64,000 bases of DNA from the NCBI RefSeq assembly GCF_030323025.1, contig NZ_CP097329.1:1643001-1707000 (forward strand), written 5' to 3'. This stretch comes from Pseudanabaena mucicola str. Chao 1806 (GTDB lineage Bacteria; Cyanobacteriota; Cyanobacteriia; Pseudanabaenales; Pseudanabaenaceae). The first letter of the stretch is position 1. The number at the start of each line of letters is the position of its first letter. Of this stretch, positions 51,481-61,245 are shown in pieces. The notes under the pieces were generated by a model that saw nothing but the letters and a program-made list of their open reading frames with translations, searched no databases and was not told the origin of the DNA. The position numbers were made by a program, and so were the translations under genes.

Positions 51481-52576
51481 CTAGGGTATTTAGACCTTTA
51501 GCTAAGATATTCAAAGCAGCATTGTGGTCACGGTCTAATACAGTGCCACAAGGCCCACAGTGATGTGTACGCTGACTCAAAGTTTTGACAACTTGCTTAC
51601 CGCAGTTTGAGCAATTCTGGCTTGTATATTGTGGCGGCACTGCAACCGTGACCTTACCAAATACTTTGCCAAAATACTCAACCCAATCTCGAAACATAGA
51701 CCAGCTTGCATCAGATATTGATTTAGCTAATTTACGATTCTTGACCATATTTCGCACTTGCAAATCTTCATAAGCAATCAGGTCGTTAGACTGAACTACG
51801 CACCTTGCAGTCTTAATCGCAAAGTCTTTACGTTGCCTACTTACTTGCAAATGCTTTTTAGCTAATCGTTTAATTGCTTTCCTGCGATTAGCAGAACCCT
51901 TTTTACGCTTAGAAACTTTGCGCTGCAATTTTTTGAGTTGACGCTCTGACTTTCTAAGGATTCTGGGATTTTCGACTGTTTGACCATTGCTATCGGTATA
52001 GAAGTGATTGAGTCCAACATCTAACCCGATAGTAGTTTTTGATGGTTCTATTTCTTCACGCCGATCAACATCAACACAGAATTGAGCATAGTAACCATCA
52101 GCCCGTCTTACCAGTCTGATTCGTTTTATCTGCTCTATCTGGTAGAAATTAAGGTCACGTGAACCGATTAATTTGAGTCTGCCAATCTTAAAGCCATCAG
52201 TCAAAGTTAGATGTTTCCGATCTTCGCTAAGCTTCCATCCTGAAGTTTTGTATTCCACAGAATGACCACGCTTCTTGAATCTGGGAAAACCTTTCTTCCC
52301 CGATATCTTCTTCTTGCAATTTTCAAAGAACCGATTAATCGCTGACCATGCTCTCTCAGCACTGGCTTGCCTTGCCTGTGAGTTTAGCTTTTTCGCAAAC
52401 TCAAACTCTTTGGCAAGTACAGCACAATACTTATTGAGATCGTACTTGTCGCTATCCTTTACATCCATCCATAGCTTCAAAGCTTTATTCCGCACAAACA
52501 GAGCAGTACGAATTGCCTCATCGATGAGGTTGTACTGTCCTGTTTTGCCTTTTAGTTTTGCTTCGAGGACTAACAT
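51401..52576 (-). CDS. tnpB: RNA-guided TnpB nuclease
   Basis: A 391-residue TnpB. The RuvC triad is readable: D186 ('TTIGLDVGLNHFY'), E270 ('DLIAYEDLQVRNM') and D348 or D350 ('GTVLDRDHNAALN'). The zinc finger has C322, C325, C340 and C343 ('NCSNCGKQ', 'HHCGPCG'). The N-terminal 'LVLEAKLKGKTGQYNLIDEA' is the usual WED-like start. All catalytic residues are present, so it should be active: it cleaves DNA guided by an element-encoded RNA. Confidence 0.92.
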   Translation of the reverse strand: MLVLEAKLKGKTGQYNLIDEAIRTALFVRNKALKLWMDVKDSDKYDLNKYCAVLAKEFEFAKKLNSQARQASAERAWSAINRFFENCKKKISGKKGFPRFKKRGHSVEYKTSGWKLSEDRKHLTLTDGFKIGRLKLIGSRDLNFYQIEQIKRIRLVRRADGYYAQFCVDVDRREEIEPSKTTIGLDVGLNHFYTDSNGQTVENPRILRKSERQLKKLQRKVSKRKKGSANRRKAIKRLAKKHLQVSRQRKDFAIKTARCVVQSNDLIAYEDLQVRNMVKNRKLAKSISDASWSMFRDWVEYFGKVFGKVTVAVPPQYTSQNCSNCGKQVVKTLSQRTHHCGPCGTVLDRDHNAALNILAKGLNTLGHREINACGELDLCQIDASLSGKLSR

Positions 52577-52724
52577 CGATTTGTAGAATCTTATGCTGCA
52601 TATTATAGCATAGATTAATACAAAGCCGTCCTAGAAGGACGGGGTTTTAGACCCAATTTCCCGATAAGAAGTGATCGGCGGAGTTACTCATTTTTAATTA
52701 CCCTTTTCTCGCCCGTGAGCAGTC

Positions 52725-55700
52725 CTAAATCTGACCGCCTACACCTTTAAACTTCTCAACAAATGCTGCAATTTTTTGGAAGACACTCTGTTTCTTAGTT
52801 TTATATTGTGGATGAAGCGGACTCATTTTCGGCAGTGCAGCATTTAACTCCGTTCCATTTTCGCTGGCGAACTCGCGTTTGAGGGAGGCACTGATATAGC
52901 GCCGTGCTTCTTCGACTTTTAAGCCTTCTGAACGAATCAACTCATCGGCTTCACGAGCTTGTTCGGCTTGGGCAAATTTAAAGAACGCATCAATGATGCT
53001 GGCTTTATCTGCCATCTGATCAAGATCACTTTGATTAATGAAATCCACGATTAGGCTCTCTTTTGCTCGATTGCCTAAGCTGGCTCGAATCAATCGGCGC
53101 ACTTCTTCGATCAATTCACCTTTGTTTTTGTTCTTTCTATTCTGATCAAAAATTAGCCCAAGAATGTAGTCTAAATTGATCTCTTGGGACTTCAGCAAAT
53201 CCACTTCAAACACCACATCATCCCAAGCAATGGTGGATTTTTCTTTTTCACTGCTCGCTTTGTCTCGACGCAACCAGTCACGGATATCGTTGTAAGTGGA
53301 GCGGTAATCTTGGATAGTGCGATCGCTAGGAATCTTGATTGTTTGTAGTACCGTCAGGTCTTCATCACTTAAATAGTGTTCTGCTTTAAATGCTTCAACT
53401 GCCGATAGGTCATTAATATCAACCTGTTGCAAGGCTTTGAGGCTGGCAAATTCATCGTAGTTTTGGAGTACATTTTCAACGCGCAAATATTCACCAAATA
53501 GCTTGGCAAAGTCTTTTTTGTCTTTTTCTAAAACAATCTCGTCTGGGTTGGGAAAACGCTGCTCTAATTCTGCGACTATTTCCATAAAGCCACGCCGCGC
53601 TTCGCCAGTCACCACATCAGTAAAGCCGCCCATGTATTCCCTATAGCTTTTTTCCAGCACCACGTTTTTGGTATTTTTGTCACCAAACAGGGTGATGGCA
53701 TCGATGGTGGCTTGTTCTAAATCGCGGAAGGTGACGATATTACCAAAGGTTTTGGTCGCATCATAAATACGGTTGGTGCGGGAATAGGCTTGCAGTAAAC
53801 CGTGATAGCGCAGATTTTTGTCCACAAACAGCGTGTTGAGGGTAGGGGCATCAAATCCTGTCAGGAACATACCCACCACGATTAGGAGATCGATTTCTTT
53901 GGCTTTTACTTGCTTGGCAAGATCGCGGTAGTAGTTTTGAAAACCATTGCTGTCTATGGTGAAGTTGGTTTTAAAAAGGGCGTTATAGTCAGCGATCGCC
54001 GCACTAAGAAATTCTTTAGCGCTGCTGTTCATGGCTGACACATCAAAACTTTCATCCGCGATCTCTCCCACCGCGTCCTGTTCTTCGTTGGCTGCAAAGG
54101 AATAGATAGTTGCGATTTTTAGTGGTTTATCGCGGTCTTTTTGCAATTGCTTAAATGCTTCGTAATACAGTTTTGCGGATTCCACACTACTCACTGCAAA
54201 CATGGCATTAAAGCCTTTATTACCTCCTTGCAAACGGTGAGTTTTTTGGCGGAAGTTATTCAAGATATATTGAGAAATCTCCCGAATACGCTCAGGGTGT
54301 AATAGTGCTTGTTTATTTTCGGCGGCACTGAGCTTTTTTTCATCCTGCTCGGTTTCAATGGCTTTGAATTTTGGACGCACATCGTTGTAATCGACCTTGA
54401 ACTTCAGCACCTTTTCATCACGGATCGCGTCGGTGATCACATAGGAATGTAGCTCACGACCAAATACGCTGGCGGTGGTGTCTGCACCCAGCGCGTTTGC
54501 AGGAAAGATGGGCGTACCTGTAAAGCCAAACTGATAAAATTTCTTAAATTTTTTCCGTAAGTTTTTCTGTGCCTCACCAAACTGGCTGCGATGGCATTCA
54601 TCAAAAATAAATACGACCTGCTTGTTGTAGATCGCTAGGTCGCTTTCGGTTTTCATCAGGTTATTGAGTTTCTGGATCGTGGTGACGATGATTTTGTTGT
54701 CGTCTTTATCCAGATTGCGCTTCAGCCCCGCCGTGCTGTCTGAGCCATTGACGCTATCGGGGGAAAAACGTTGATATTCTTTCATGGTTTGGTAATCGAG
54801 GTCTTTGCGATCGACTACAAAAAATACTTTGTCGATAAAGTCTAGCTCCGTCGCCAGCCGTGCCGCTTTAAAGCTGGTTAGGGTTTTACCTGAGCCTGTA
54901 GTGTGCCAGATATAGCCGCCGCCCTCGGTTTTGCTCCATTGTTTGGCTTGGTAGGCGCTGTTGATTTTCCATAAAATACGCTCGGTAGCGGCAATCTGGT
55001 AGGGGCGCATGATCAGTAGCGTGTTACTTGTATCAAATACTGAGTATTGCAACAGCACACTAAGCAGGGTGTTTTTTTGAAAAAAGGTGGCGGTAAAGTC
55101 TTTCAGGTCTTTGATCAGGTTGTTATCGGCTTTCGCCCAATTCATGGTGAAGTCAAAGCTATTTTTATTCCGTTGGGTGGTATTGGCAAAGTAGCGGGTA
55201 TCGGTTCCGTTGGAAATGATAAAGAGTTGCAAATATTTATAGAGCGAGTGTTCAGTATTAAAGCTTTCTTTGCTATAGCGATGGACTTGGTTAAAGGCTT
55301 CCCGAATGGCTACGCCGCGTTTTTTTAGCTCGATTTGTACTAGGGGAAAGCCGTTAACCAAGATGGTCACATCGTAGCGGTTGGCTTGGGTTCCTTTTTG
55401 TTCAAATTGCTTGATGACTTGTACTTTATTTCGGGCTAGGTTCTTTTTATCGAGGAGGTAAATGTTTTGAATGTGACCATCATCAAAGACAAAATCATGG
55501 ATATGGTTGTCATGGATTTTGCGGGTTTTATCGGTAATGCTATCGCTCGGTTTATCTAAAAAGGTTTCAACAAAGCGCTGCCATTCGCCTTCGCTAAACT
55601 GCACGTTATTCAGTGTCTGCAATTGCTCTCGGACGTTGGCTAGCATGGCTTGCGGGTTGCTTACGCTAGGCAGGTATTGATAGCCTTGATTTACTAAATC

Positions 55701-55823
55701 CTGAATAAACTCGCCCTCTAAGTCATATTCGCTTTGGTAGCTTTCCTTAACTCTTGATTGCTTGCTGTATTGTTCTAGGATGATGAAGTTATTGGATTCA
55801 GCGATCGCGTTGTAGTTGGTCAT
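52725..55823 (-). CDS. hsdR: Type I restriction enzyme R subunit (HsdR)
   Basis: A 1032-residue motor and nuclease subunit, close in length to EcoR124I HsdR. The N-terminal nuclease domain has D151 ('[10 protein letters not shown]') and E165-x-K167 ('VQIELKKRG'). The SF2 helicase part has motif I '[20 protein letters not shown]', motif II '[12 protein letters not shown]', motif III '[10 protein letters not shown]' and motif VI '[10 protein letters not shown]'. The C-terminal helical part binds the MTase core. It overlaps the DUF4276 gene by 4 bp (ATGA) and is last in the operon. Confidence 0.95.
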   Translation of the reverse strand: MTNYNAIAESNNFIILEQYSKQSRVKESYQSEYDLEGEFIQDLVNQGYQYLPSVSNPQAMLANVREQLQTLNNVQFSEGEWQRFVETFLDKPSDSITDKTRKIHDNHIHDFVFDDGHIQNIYLLDKKNLARNKVQVIKQFEQKGTQANRYDVTILVNGFPLVQIELKKRGVAIREAFNQVHRYSKESFNTEHSLYKYLQLFIISNGTDTRYFANTTQRNKNSFDFTMNWAKADNNLIKDLKDFTATFFQKNTLLSVLLQYSVFDTSNTLLIMRPYQIAATERILWKINSAYQAKQWSKTEGGGYIWHTTGSGKTLTSFKAARLATELDFIDKVFFVVDRKDLDYQTMKEYQRFSPDSVNGSDSTAGLKRNLDKDDNKIIVTTIQKLNNLMKTESDLAIYNKQVVFIFDECHRSQFGEAQKNLRKKFKKFYQFGFTGTPIFPANALGADTTASVFGRELHSYVITDAIRDEKVLKFKVDYNDVRPKFKAIETEQDEKKLSAAENKQALLHPERIREISQYILNNFRQKTHRLQGGNKGFNAMFAVSSVESAKLYYEAFKQLQKDRDKPLKIATIYSFAANEEQDAVGEIADESFDVSAMNSSAKEFLSAAIADYNALFKTNFTIDSNGFQNYYRDLAKQVKAKEIDLLIVVGMFLTGFDAPTLNTLFVDKNLRYHGLLQAYSRTNRIYDATKTFGNIVTFRDLEQATIDAITLFGDKNTKNVVLEKSYREYMGGFTDVVTGEARRGFMEIVAELEQRFPNPDEIVLEKDKKDFAKLFGEYLRVENVLQNYDEFASLKALQQVDINDLSAVEAFKAEHYLSDEDLTVLQTIKIPSDRTIQDYRSTYNDIRDWLRRDKASSEKEKSTIAWDDVVFEVDLLKSQEINLDYILGLIFDQNRKNKNKGELIEEVRRLIRASLGNRAKESLIVDFINQSDLDQMADKASIIDAFFKFAQAEQAREADELIRSEGLKVEEARRYISASLKREFASENGTELNAALPKMSPLHPQYKTKKQSVFQKIAAFVEKFKGVGGQI

Positions 55824-56431
55824 TGCTTAATTTTTCCTATATTGTTATTGCATTGCCATCCCATATCACTAGCCATTTTCTGCAAACCAGTGATAAACAC
55901 CTGAAAACTTTTTGATTTATTGATGTTTTTAATGTTTAAATGCTCGCCCATTAAACGGGCGCTGCTACCTTTTTGAAATTCAGGAATTAGACGAGCGATT
56001 TCAATAGAGGGCTTTTGCAATTCATCTGGCACAGAAAACCGTTTTACATTTTTGGGAGTATTGAGCTTAGGGTTATTAAAAGCAGATGCTAATGCTGATA
56101 AATCACCTAAATACCATCCTTGTAATTCTTGGCAAACTAATCGCACTAAGGTATCTGAACGACCATTAGCGGCGCATATATCTAAAAGTCGTGATTTTAA
56201 TGACATACAATCTGCGTTGTCGTTATCACGAACGATTACAAAGCGATCATCTGGAATTTGCCACGCCTTGAGTTTTCTAGGAATACTTTTATCTAAGTCA
56301 CTCTTGCCTTGATGCGGTATACAAAGGAAATGTTCACCCTCAATCCAGTCAGGAAATAACCTTGGTAATAAACCTGTCAATAAATTTTTCATGGAAGGCT
56401 CTTCCAATAAAAAGATAATTCTTCCTTGCAT
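55820..56431 (-). CDS. DUF4276 TOPRIM-like protein
   Basis: A 203-residue protein: '[20 protein letters not shown]' (E near the start), '[20 protein letters not shown]' (acidic turn) and '[20 protein letters not shown]' (the C-x-E-L-x-x-W-Y-L-G-D motif). These are the DUF4276 marks, a TOPRIM-like family that accompanies AAA15 ATPases in defence loci. Its partner ATPase lies 4 bp upstream and hsdR overlaps it by 4 bp. It may be a nuclease effector; function in this family is not established. Confidence 0.75.
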   Translation of the reverse strand: MQGRIIFLLEEPSMKNLLTGLLPRLFPDWIEGEHFLCIPHQGKSDLDKSIPRKLKAWQIPDDRFVIVRDNDNADCMSLKSRLLDICAANGRSDTLVRLVCQELQGWYLGDLSALASAFNNPKLNTPKNVKRFSVPDELQKPSIEIARLIPEFQKGSSARLMGEHLNIKNINKSKSFQVFITGLQKMASDMGWQCNNNIGKIKQ

Positions 56432-56435
56432 TAAT

Positions 56436-57629
56436 TTACCCCCTCAAATTTAGCCCCTCAAACAAGCCTTGTTTCCATAGGTATCCAGGTAAGTCACCTG
56501 CATCAAATAGAGCTTTTAAGTTTTTAGAGTCATTGGCGCAGGTCACTTTTGTAAATCCAGAATCTTTGCGTAAACAATAAATTTCAGCCAGTGTGAGGGC
56601 ATTTAAAAAATCAGGGGAGTGTGAGGAAATAAATACTTGTCCGCCGCGCCGTGCATATTCCCTAAACTCTTCGGCTAACTCAGGTAATAATTCTGGATAT
56701 AACTGATTTTCAGGTTCTTCTACTGCTAAGAGAGGAAAGGGTTTTGGATCATTTAACAAAATTAAATAGGCAAACATTTTAATAGTGCCATCGGATACGT
56801 GACGAGCTATAAAGGGATCTTTAAAACTACCGTCCTGAAAGCGTAATACCAAGCGACCATCTTCTGTTTGTTTGGGTTCTATAACGGATACTCCAGGCAC
56901 TCTGACGCGCATTGACTTTAATACGCGATCAAAACTTTCGGGATGATGTTCAAATAAATAATTGGAGACAACGGCTAAATTGTCGCCACGAGTTGATAGA
57001 TGTTCGGCAAAGCCATCTTCTTGGCTGGGGCGGGCTTCGGAAACATGAAAGTCGGAGATGTGCCAATTTTCAATCATTAATCGAAAAGCACTGGCGGCTT
57101 TAAATCGCTCAAATTGCCCCAAACCTTTAATTGCTAAAATATCAGGGGAATCTAATTCCTGTTCTTCTCGCTTTAGATCTTCATCGGGCTTGGAAAAATC
57201 TTCTTCGTTAACAATGGAGTAACCCTTACCATAGGTAAAATCTAGGAAGTGATAGGGCTTGCCATTAGCGCCGCGTTTGTAACGCAAAATTTCACGGGCA
57301 ATAACGGGTCTGTTTGTTTTATCGGGTTCAAGTTTTAAAATATAGGTGACTAAGCGATCGTAACCTGTTATTTCCATACGGAATTGCATAGAAATTTCAA
57401 TGGGTTCGGAAGCAAAGCCACGACTCGCTAATTCTTTATATCCTCCTCTTCTTGAAACTGCTTTACTGACGTTCATAGAAAGAGCATCTTTCAAAAATGA
57501 AAAAATATCAAATAAGGTGGACTTTCCTGTGCCATTTGCCCCGACAAGTACACATAAACGCGGGATATTGGTTAGCTTGGTATCACGAAATAGGCGGTAG
57601 TTTTTTATTTCCAGTGATTCAATTTGCAT
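56436..57629 (-). CDS. AAA15-family ATPase
   Basis: A 397-residue protein from ATG 57629 (frame open 18 bp further up). 'MQIESLEIKNYRLFRDTKLT' is the SMC-like N-terminal strand, Walker A 'VLVGANGTGKSTLFDI' at about 26-41, signature-like 'FIARHVSDGTIKMFAYLILL', Walker B 'LLAVEEPENQLYPEL', H-loop 'VFISSHSPDFL'. Belongs to the AAA15/OLD-like ATPases. Paired with DUF4276 (4-bp gap) and embedded inside the hsd operon. Confidence 0.85.
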   Translation of the reverse strand: MQIESLEIKNYRLFRDTKLTNIPRLCVLVGANGTGKSTLFDIFSFLKDALSMNVSKAVSRRGGYKELASRGFASEPIEISMQFRMEITGYDRLVTYILKLEPDKTNRPVIAREILRYKRGANGKPYHFLDFTYGKGYSIVNEEDFSKPDEDLKREEQELDSPDILAIKGLGQFERFKAASAFRLMIENWHISDFHVSEARPSQEDGFAEHLSTRGDNLAVVSNYLFEHHPESFDRVLKSMRVRVPGVSVIEPKQTEDGRLVLRFQDGSFKDPFIARHVSDGTIKMFAYLILLNDPKPFPLLAVEEPENQLYPELLPELAEEFREYARRGGQVFISSHSPDFLNALTLAEIYCLRKDSGFTKVTCANDSKNLKALFDAGDLPGYLWKQGLFEGLNLRG

Positions 57630-57681
57630 GACGTGAACCTTTAACACTGAGTAATGAGTATATAGGGGATTACTAACTGAT

Positions 57682-57810
57682 TTAGCCAGCCATATCGCTG
57701 TCTATAGGTTTGGGAAAACTTAACAACAGGTCGCGGTAATATTCGTATTGCTGTTGCCGCAGGGGGATTTTACGGGGCAAGCCTGTGCTGTTCGCATTGT
57801 AGTTGGTCAT
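57682..57810 (-). pseudogene. hsdS C-terminal fragment
   Basis: A 42-residue frame: '[20 protein letters not shown]' then '[20 protein letters not shown]'. It copies the end of HsdS ('[20 protein letters not shown]') but begins with the same MTNYNA as HsdR. Its start overlaps the DUF1016 stop (ATGA). It is a recombination product between hsdS and hsdR ends, or a decayed second hsdS. Confidence 0.75.
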
Positions 57811-58814
57811 TGTTTTCTGTTCTCTAATAATTCATGGAGTTTCGCCTGAATCAGTTTTTTATCGGGTAGTTGGATTTCATATTGTGCCACCATGGTGGGC
57901 GATAAGTTTCGTGATAATGCATACTCAACTACTTCTTCGTCTTTATCACGGCAAAGCAATACGCCAATACTTGGATTTTCATGCGGTTTTTTCACATCAC
58001 GATCTAAAGCTTCAAGATAGAAGTTCAGTTGCCCCAAATGTTCTGGGCTGAATTTACCAATTTTCAACTCAAAGGCTACTAGAGCCGCCAAACCGCGATG
58101 AAAAAAGAGCAAATCAAGGTAGAAGTCCTGATTGCCCACTTGCAGGCGATATTCTTCACCGATAAAGATGAAATCTCTACCCAGTTCAAGGATGAACTGC
58201 TTCATATTCTGAATAAGTGCTTTTTGCAGTTCCTTCTCTTCATGTTCCGTTGGCAAACCCAAAAACTCTAATACATAGTTATCTTTTAGGGTGTGATCTA
58301 TATTGGGATGAATTTCTCTCAGCACTGCTGAGAGTTTTTGGCTGCCAAGCATAGTCCGTTCAAAGTGAGAAGAACTAATCTGCCTTTCTAGCTCCCGTTT
58401 TGAATAGTGTTCTTTGATACACATTCGCAGATAATATTCTCGCTCTTCGGCAGATTTACAGCGTGCAAAAATAATGGTGTTATGTGTCCAAGGTAATTCT
58501 CTCGCCAGTGGTGAGAGTTTTGGATCAAATTGGTAGGTTTCATAAAACTGCTTCATTCGCCATAGATTTTTGTCGCTAAAACCTTTGATTTCTGGGGCGT
58601 TTTGGGTGATGTATTTGGCTAATTCACTGACAACACTTTTGCCCCAAGCTTCACTGCTCACTTTCTGGCTGATAATTTGACCAATCTGCCAATAGAGGTC
58701 TATGAGGGCGGTATTAATGTGAGCAAAAACTTTCTGTCGGGATTCTTGAATCTGCTTTAGGACATCAGAAAACTCGCTTTGTATGTTCTGCACTTTTTGC
58801 GGCTGCTTGCTCAT
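57807..58814 (-). CDS. DUF1016 (YhcG-type) PD-(D/E)XK nuclease-fold protein
   Basis: A 335-residue protein. The N-terminal DUF1016 region ('[20 protein letters not shown]'-like start '[20 protein letters not shown]', '[16 protein letters not shown]') is followed by a C-terminal PDDEXK nuclease domain: '[20 protein letters not shown]' and '[20 protein letters not shown]', giving D and E-x-K. Such proteins commonly sit in type I RM operons. Overlaps hsdS by 4 bp (ATGA). Confidence 0.9.
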   Translation of the reverse strand: MSKQPQKVQNIQSEFSDVLKQIQESRQKVFAHINTALIDLYWQIGQIISQKVSSEAWGKSVVSELAKYITQNAPEIKGFSDKNLWRMKQFYETYQFDPKLSPLARELPWTHNTIIFARCKSAEEREYYLRMCIKEHYSKRELERQISSSHFERTMLGSQKLSAVLREIHPNIDHTLKDNYVLEFLGLPTEHEEKELQKALIQNMKQFILELGRDFIFIGEEYRLQVGNQDFYLDLLFFHRGLAALVAFELKIGKFSPEHLGQLNFYLEALDRDVKKPHENPSIGVLLCRDKDEEVVEYALSRNLSPTMVAQYEIQLPDKKLIQAKLHELLENRKQ

Positions 58815-60007
58815 TGTTCTTCCTCCGCTTTGGGAAAGCTTAACAACAAATCGCGGTAATATTCATATTGCTGTTGCCGCAAGGCGATTTCACGGGGTAA
58901 GCCTTCGCTGATAGAGTTGGTGAGGGTGTCGAATTTGTCGAGAATGGCAACGATGCGGGCTTGTTCTTCGAGAGAGGGAACAGGGACTTTCATTCTGTTT
59001 AGCGCTGTTAGGGTGATGGTTTTTTGTGCCGCACCAACAGCTACTGCATGAGCTTGTTTCAAAAAATCAGAACTCCGAAGTACATGATAAAGATATTTAG
59101 GGATAATTACATTTCCATTTGAGCGCAAAATGGCGATATGTCGTTGAAATGTAAACTTCCTGTTGTCGTTTATAAAAACTGGAATGCCAAACGATCCTAC
59201 AACGGTATAAAGAATATCGTTTTTTCGCGCTTTGCGTTTATCATCAAGTTCACTGTAGTAAGCTTCTGAAACAAATTTTGTGTTGGTAAAATCTATTTGA
59301 TATGAATTTGAAACGTTTGAAATGGTAATAAAGGGAATACCTGTATTAGTTTGTGGCGGTGCTTGATGATCACCGTCGGCAATGCTTACACAACAGTATG
59401 ACAGTTGCATCACGGGTACTTCATCCCCAAAAGTCAACAGCTGATCGCGATAATACTCATATTGTTTTTGGCGGGCAGTCAGTTCGGCAGTCAGTTCGGC
59501 AGTCAGTTCGGTAAAAGTGTCCAAAATCCGCACGATTTCGGCTTGAATTTTGAGGGGTGGGATGGGGATTTGGAATTTGTCAGTATCAGGTGTCGCGATT
59601 TGTGGCATCTGCATTTTGCTGCCAAGGTTCTGAAAATATGACTCATTAATCTTCAGAAAATAGTACACAAATTTGATGTTGATATTCTCATCTTTTGAAT
59701 GATAAGACCACATTTCATTTTTATGTGAAAAGGGCTTGTCGTAGTAATCAAATTCAATAAAACCTCGCGACTTTACAATGATTGAAGGCTCTCTATTTAT
59801 ATCCTTCTCTGGAATATCCTCAAAATCAACAAAAGCAATAGTTTTACCGCCTGCAAAGATTTTTAATGGTGCATCTTCTTTGTGCATTTCTTTCATTTGC
59901 CCTGCGGTTATCTTCGTACCTTTAGTACGAGCAAGAGCTTTCCCCAACGGCTTCCACTCCACCGTCACCCCATCCAACAGCCTTTCCAGAAAACTCATAT
60001 CACTCAT
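58811..60007 (-). CDS. hsdS: Type I RM specificity subunit (HsdS)
   Basis: A 398-residue S subunit with two target-recognition domains: TRD1 about 1-155, ending 'FQIPIPPLKIQAEIVRILDT', and TRD2 about 200-360, ending 'MKVPVPSLEEQARIVAILDK'. Each is followed by a conserved helix ('QKQYEYYRDQLLTF' and '[14 protein letters not shown]'). The central spacer has the repeated ELTA motif seen in type IC (EcoR124) enzymes. It determines the DNA target with HsdM. Overlaps DUF1016 by 4 bp. Confidence 0.92.
   Translation of the reverse strand: MSDMSFLERLLDGVTVEWKPLGKALARTKGTKITAGQMKEMHKEDAPLKIFAGGKTIAFVDFEDIPEKDINREPSIIVKSRGFIEFDYYDKPFSHKNEMWSYHSKDENINIKFVYYFLKINESYFQNLGSKMQMPQIATPDTDKFQIPIPPLKIQAEIVRILDTFTELTAELTAELTARQKQYEYYRDQLLTFGDEVPVMQLSYCCVSIADGDHQAPPQTNTGIPFITISNVSNSYQIDFTNTKFVSEAYYSELDDKRKARKNDILYTVVGSFGIPVFINDNRKFTFQRHIAILRSNGNVIIPKYLYHVLRSSDFLKQAHAVAVGAAQKTITLTALNRMKVPVPSLEEQARIVAILDKFDTLTNSISEGLPREIALRQQQYEYYRDLLLSFPKAEEEQ
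59475..59510 (-). repeat. Three 12-bp tandem repeats in the hsdS spacer (TAEL-type)
   Basis: GCAGTCAGTTCG occurs three times in tandem on the plus strand, encoding 'ELTA' three times ('FTELTAELTAELTARQK') between the two TRDs. In EcoR124I and II the TAEL count (2 or 3) sets the spacer length of the recognition site. Confidence 0.9.
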
Positions 60008-60076
60008 ACATCACCTCCATCAAATCGCTGCAATTCGCGATAAATAAATATTTATACAGGATAAAAAATACAGAAA

Positions 60077-60284
60077 CCTGTAGGGGCAGAGCATTCCCGC
60101 CACAACTTCTAAATTTACCGACAACCTCAATTTGGGAATGCTCTGCCCTAAACCTCCAAAAAACACCGAAAAACTCTCTCCGCAGCCCTAATTTATCATC
60201 GATCCGCGTCAAGGGTTCAGCATTTGCGTATAGAGATTAGAGCAATTTGCAGAAATACTGGCGCAAATGCTAAACCCCTACAGG
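60077..60284. repeat. Element with CCTGTAGGGG inverted ends between hsdS copies
   Basis: Left CCTGTAGGGGCAGAGCATTC, right CGCAAATGCTAAACCCCTAC ending AGG: CCTGTAGGGG and CCCCTACAGG are perfect inverted ends. Internal pairs GGGGCAGAGCATTCCC / GGGAATGCTCTGCCC and GGGTTCAGCATTTGCG / CGCAAATGCTAAACCC form hairpins. The rest of 60008-60428 is duplicated hsdS 5' sequence. Confidence 0.7.
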
Positions 60285-60290
60285 TCTACA

Positions 60291-60371
60291 TTAACGAAAA
60301 ACATCCCCCAACGCCTTCCACTCCACCGTCACCCCATCTAACAACCTTTCCAGAAAACTCATATCACTCAT
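60291..60371 (-). pseudogene. hsdS 5' fragment
   Basis: ATG 60371 encodes 'MSDMSFLERLLDGVTVEWKA' then LGDVFR and stop. The first 19 residues equal the start of HsdS at 60007. About 112 bp are duplicated (59942-60052 and 60304-60416), including the 5' leader. With the 3' fragment at 57682 this brackets the intact gene. Confidence 0.8.
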
Positions 60372-60428
60372 ACATCACCTCCATCAAATCGCTACAATTC
60401 GCGATAAATAAATATTTTTAAATCTCCC

Positions 60429-60758
60429 TCAAGCAATTACTGCTTGTTCAACGCGATCGCGTACTTGAAACTCTCTTAGGAACTTAAAAAACATTTCAAA
60501 GCCTGTCTTTTCATCGTGACAGGAGAGCATAATTAGTTTTGCCCATGAAGTAACAGATCTTACGCCGAGTTTTTGCTGTAGCCAAGGCTGAAATTCGTTA
60601 TAAAAGTCTTCTTCTTCTGGGGTGAGTTCTTCATTGATCTGACTTCGCGCAAATTCATAGCCAGCCAAAAACATAAATAGATCGCTAACGGATTGACGAC
60701 CTAGATACATTCCTGAATTCTTTTCAATCTTTTGTAAAAGCTCAAATAGACCAATCAT
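60429..60758 (-). CDS. Putative immunity partner of the papain-fold toxin
   Basis: A 109-residue acidic helical protein opening 'MIGLFELLQKIEKNSGMYLG', then 'VSDLFMFLAGYEFARSQINE' and 'FYNEFQPWLQQKLGVRSVTS'. The pattern (I-x-x-x-x-G-M-Y-L-G, then a hydrophobic helix with G-Y) recurs in small bacterial proteins regarded as possible immunity proteins. It lies 18 bp after the papain-fold gene. Function inferred only from position. Confidence 0.5.
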   Translation of the reverse strand: MIGLFELLQKIEKNSGMYLGRQSVSDLFMFLAGYEFARSQINEELTPEEEDFYNEFQPWLQQKLGVRSVTSWAKLIMLSCHDEKTGFEMFFKFLREFQVRDRVEQAVIA

Positions 60759-60776
60759 TTTATACCACTCAAAATC

Positions 60777-61124
60777 TTACAAATCAGTTAGTTCATCAAT
60801 CACAAAAGAGCCACTCAGACAACTAAAATCTTTTAGCCAATCTTCGCGAGACAAGCCTTCAGCAGACAAATTATCAAATACTTTTCCCATAACTTCTATT
60901 CCGTAATGAGTCCCATTTTCAGTGATTGCTTCCTCTAGTCTATAGCGATCGCTTGTGATAAAGTTTTCACTACGGCGCTTGGTTCGTAATCGGAGAATCT
61001 TTGCTTCGATGCCCCGCTTTTTTAGCCAACGCATTACGGTGAGGGCGCACTTATCACATTCTAGCAATGGAAAATTAATTGTAATCCTACCGATTGCTTG
61101 CCAAATTTCCTCCTGTTTTTCCAT
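60777..61124 (-). CDS. Papain-fold toxin 2 (Tox-PL-2-like) domain protein
   Basis: A 115-residue protein: 'FPLLECDKCALTVMRWLKKR' with C23 and C26, 'EEAITENGTHYGIEVMGKVF' with H73, and D84 in 'VFDNLSAEG'. C-x-x-C-A, a late H and D-N is the pattern of the Tox-PL-2 papain-fold toxins, found as stand-alone or C-terminal toxin domains and as cargo in cyanobacteria. A cysteine-protease or deamidase activity is inferred. Confidence 0.7.
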   Translation of the reverse strand: MEKQEEIWQAIGRITINFPLLECDKCALTVMRWLKKRGIEAKILRLRTKRRSENFITSDRYRLEEAITENGTHYGIEVMGKVFDNLSAEGLSREDWLKDFSCLSGSFVIDELTDL

Positions 61125-61245
61125 AAAAGCGATCGCTATTTTTCAAAACTAACAATACCATCAAGCAATTTTTACTGTAAAAGTGACCAAAATCCACAGG
61201 ATTTCGGCTTGGATCGCGATACCAGAAAATTCAGTGTACTCATAC

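Larger units (their letters stand above)
51360..52665 (-). mobile_element. IS1341-type (TnpB-only) element of the IS200/IS605 group
   Basis: A complete tnpB gene with hairpin ends on both sides: CCCCGCCCTGAAGTGACGGG at about 51372 (right end) and CCGTCCTAGAAGGACGG at about 52627 (left end). There is no TnpA, so it moves only with a helper. A -10 (reverse of ATTATA, near 52604) lies between left end and gene. Exact ends are uncertain, as this group makes no target duplication. Confidence 0.75.
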
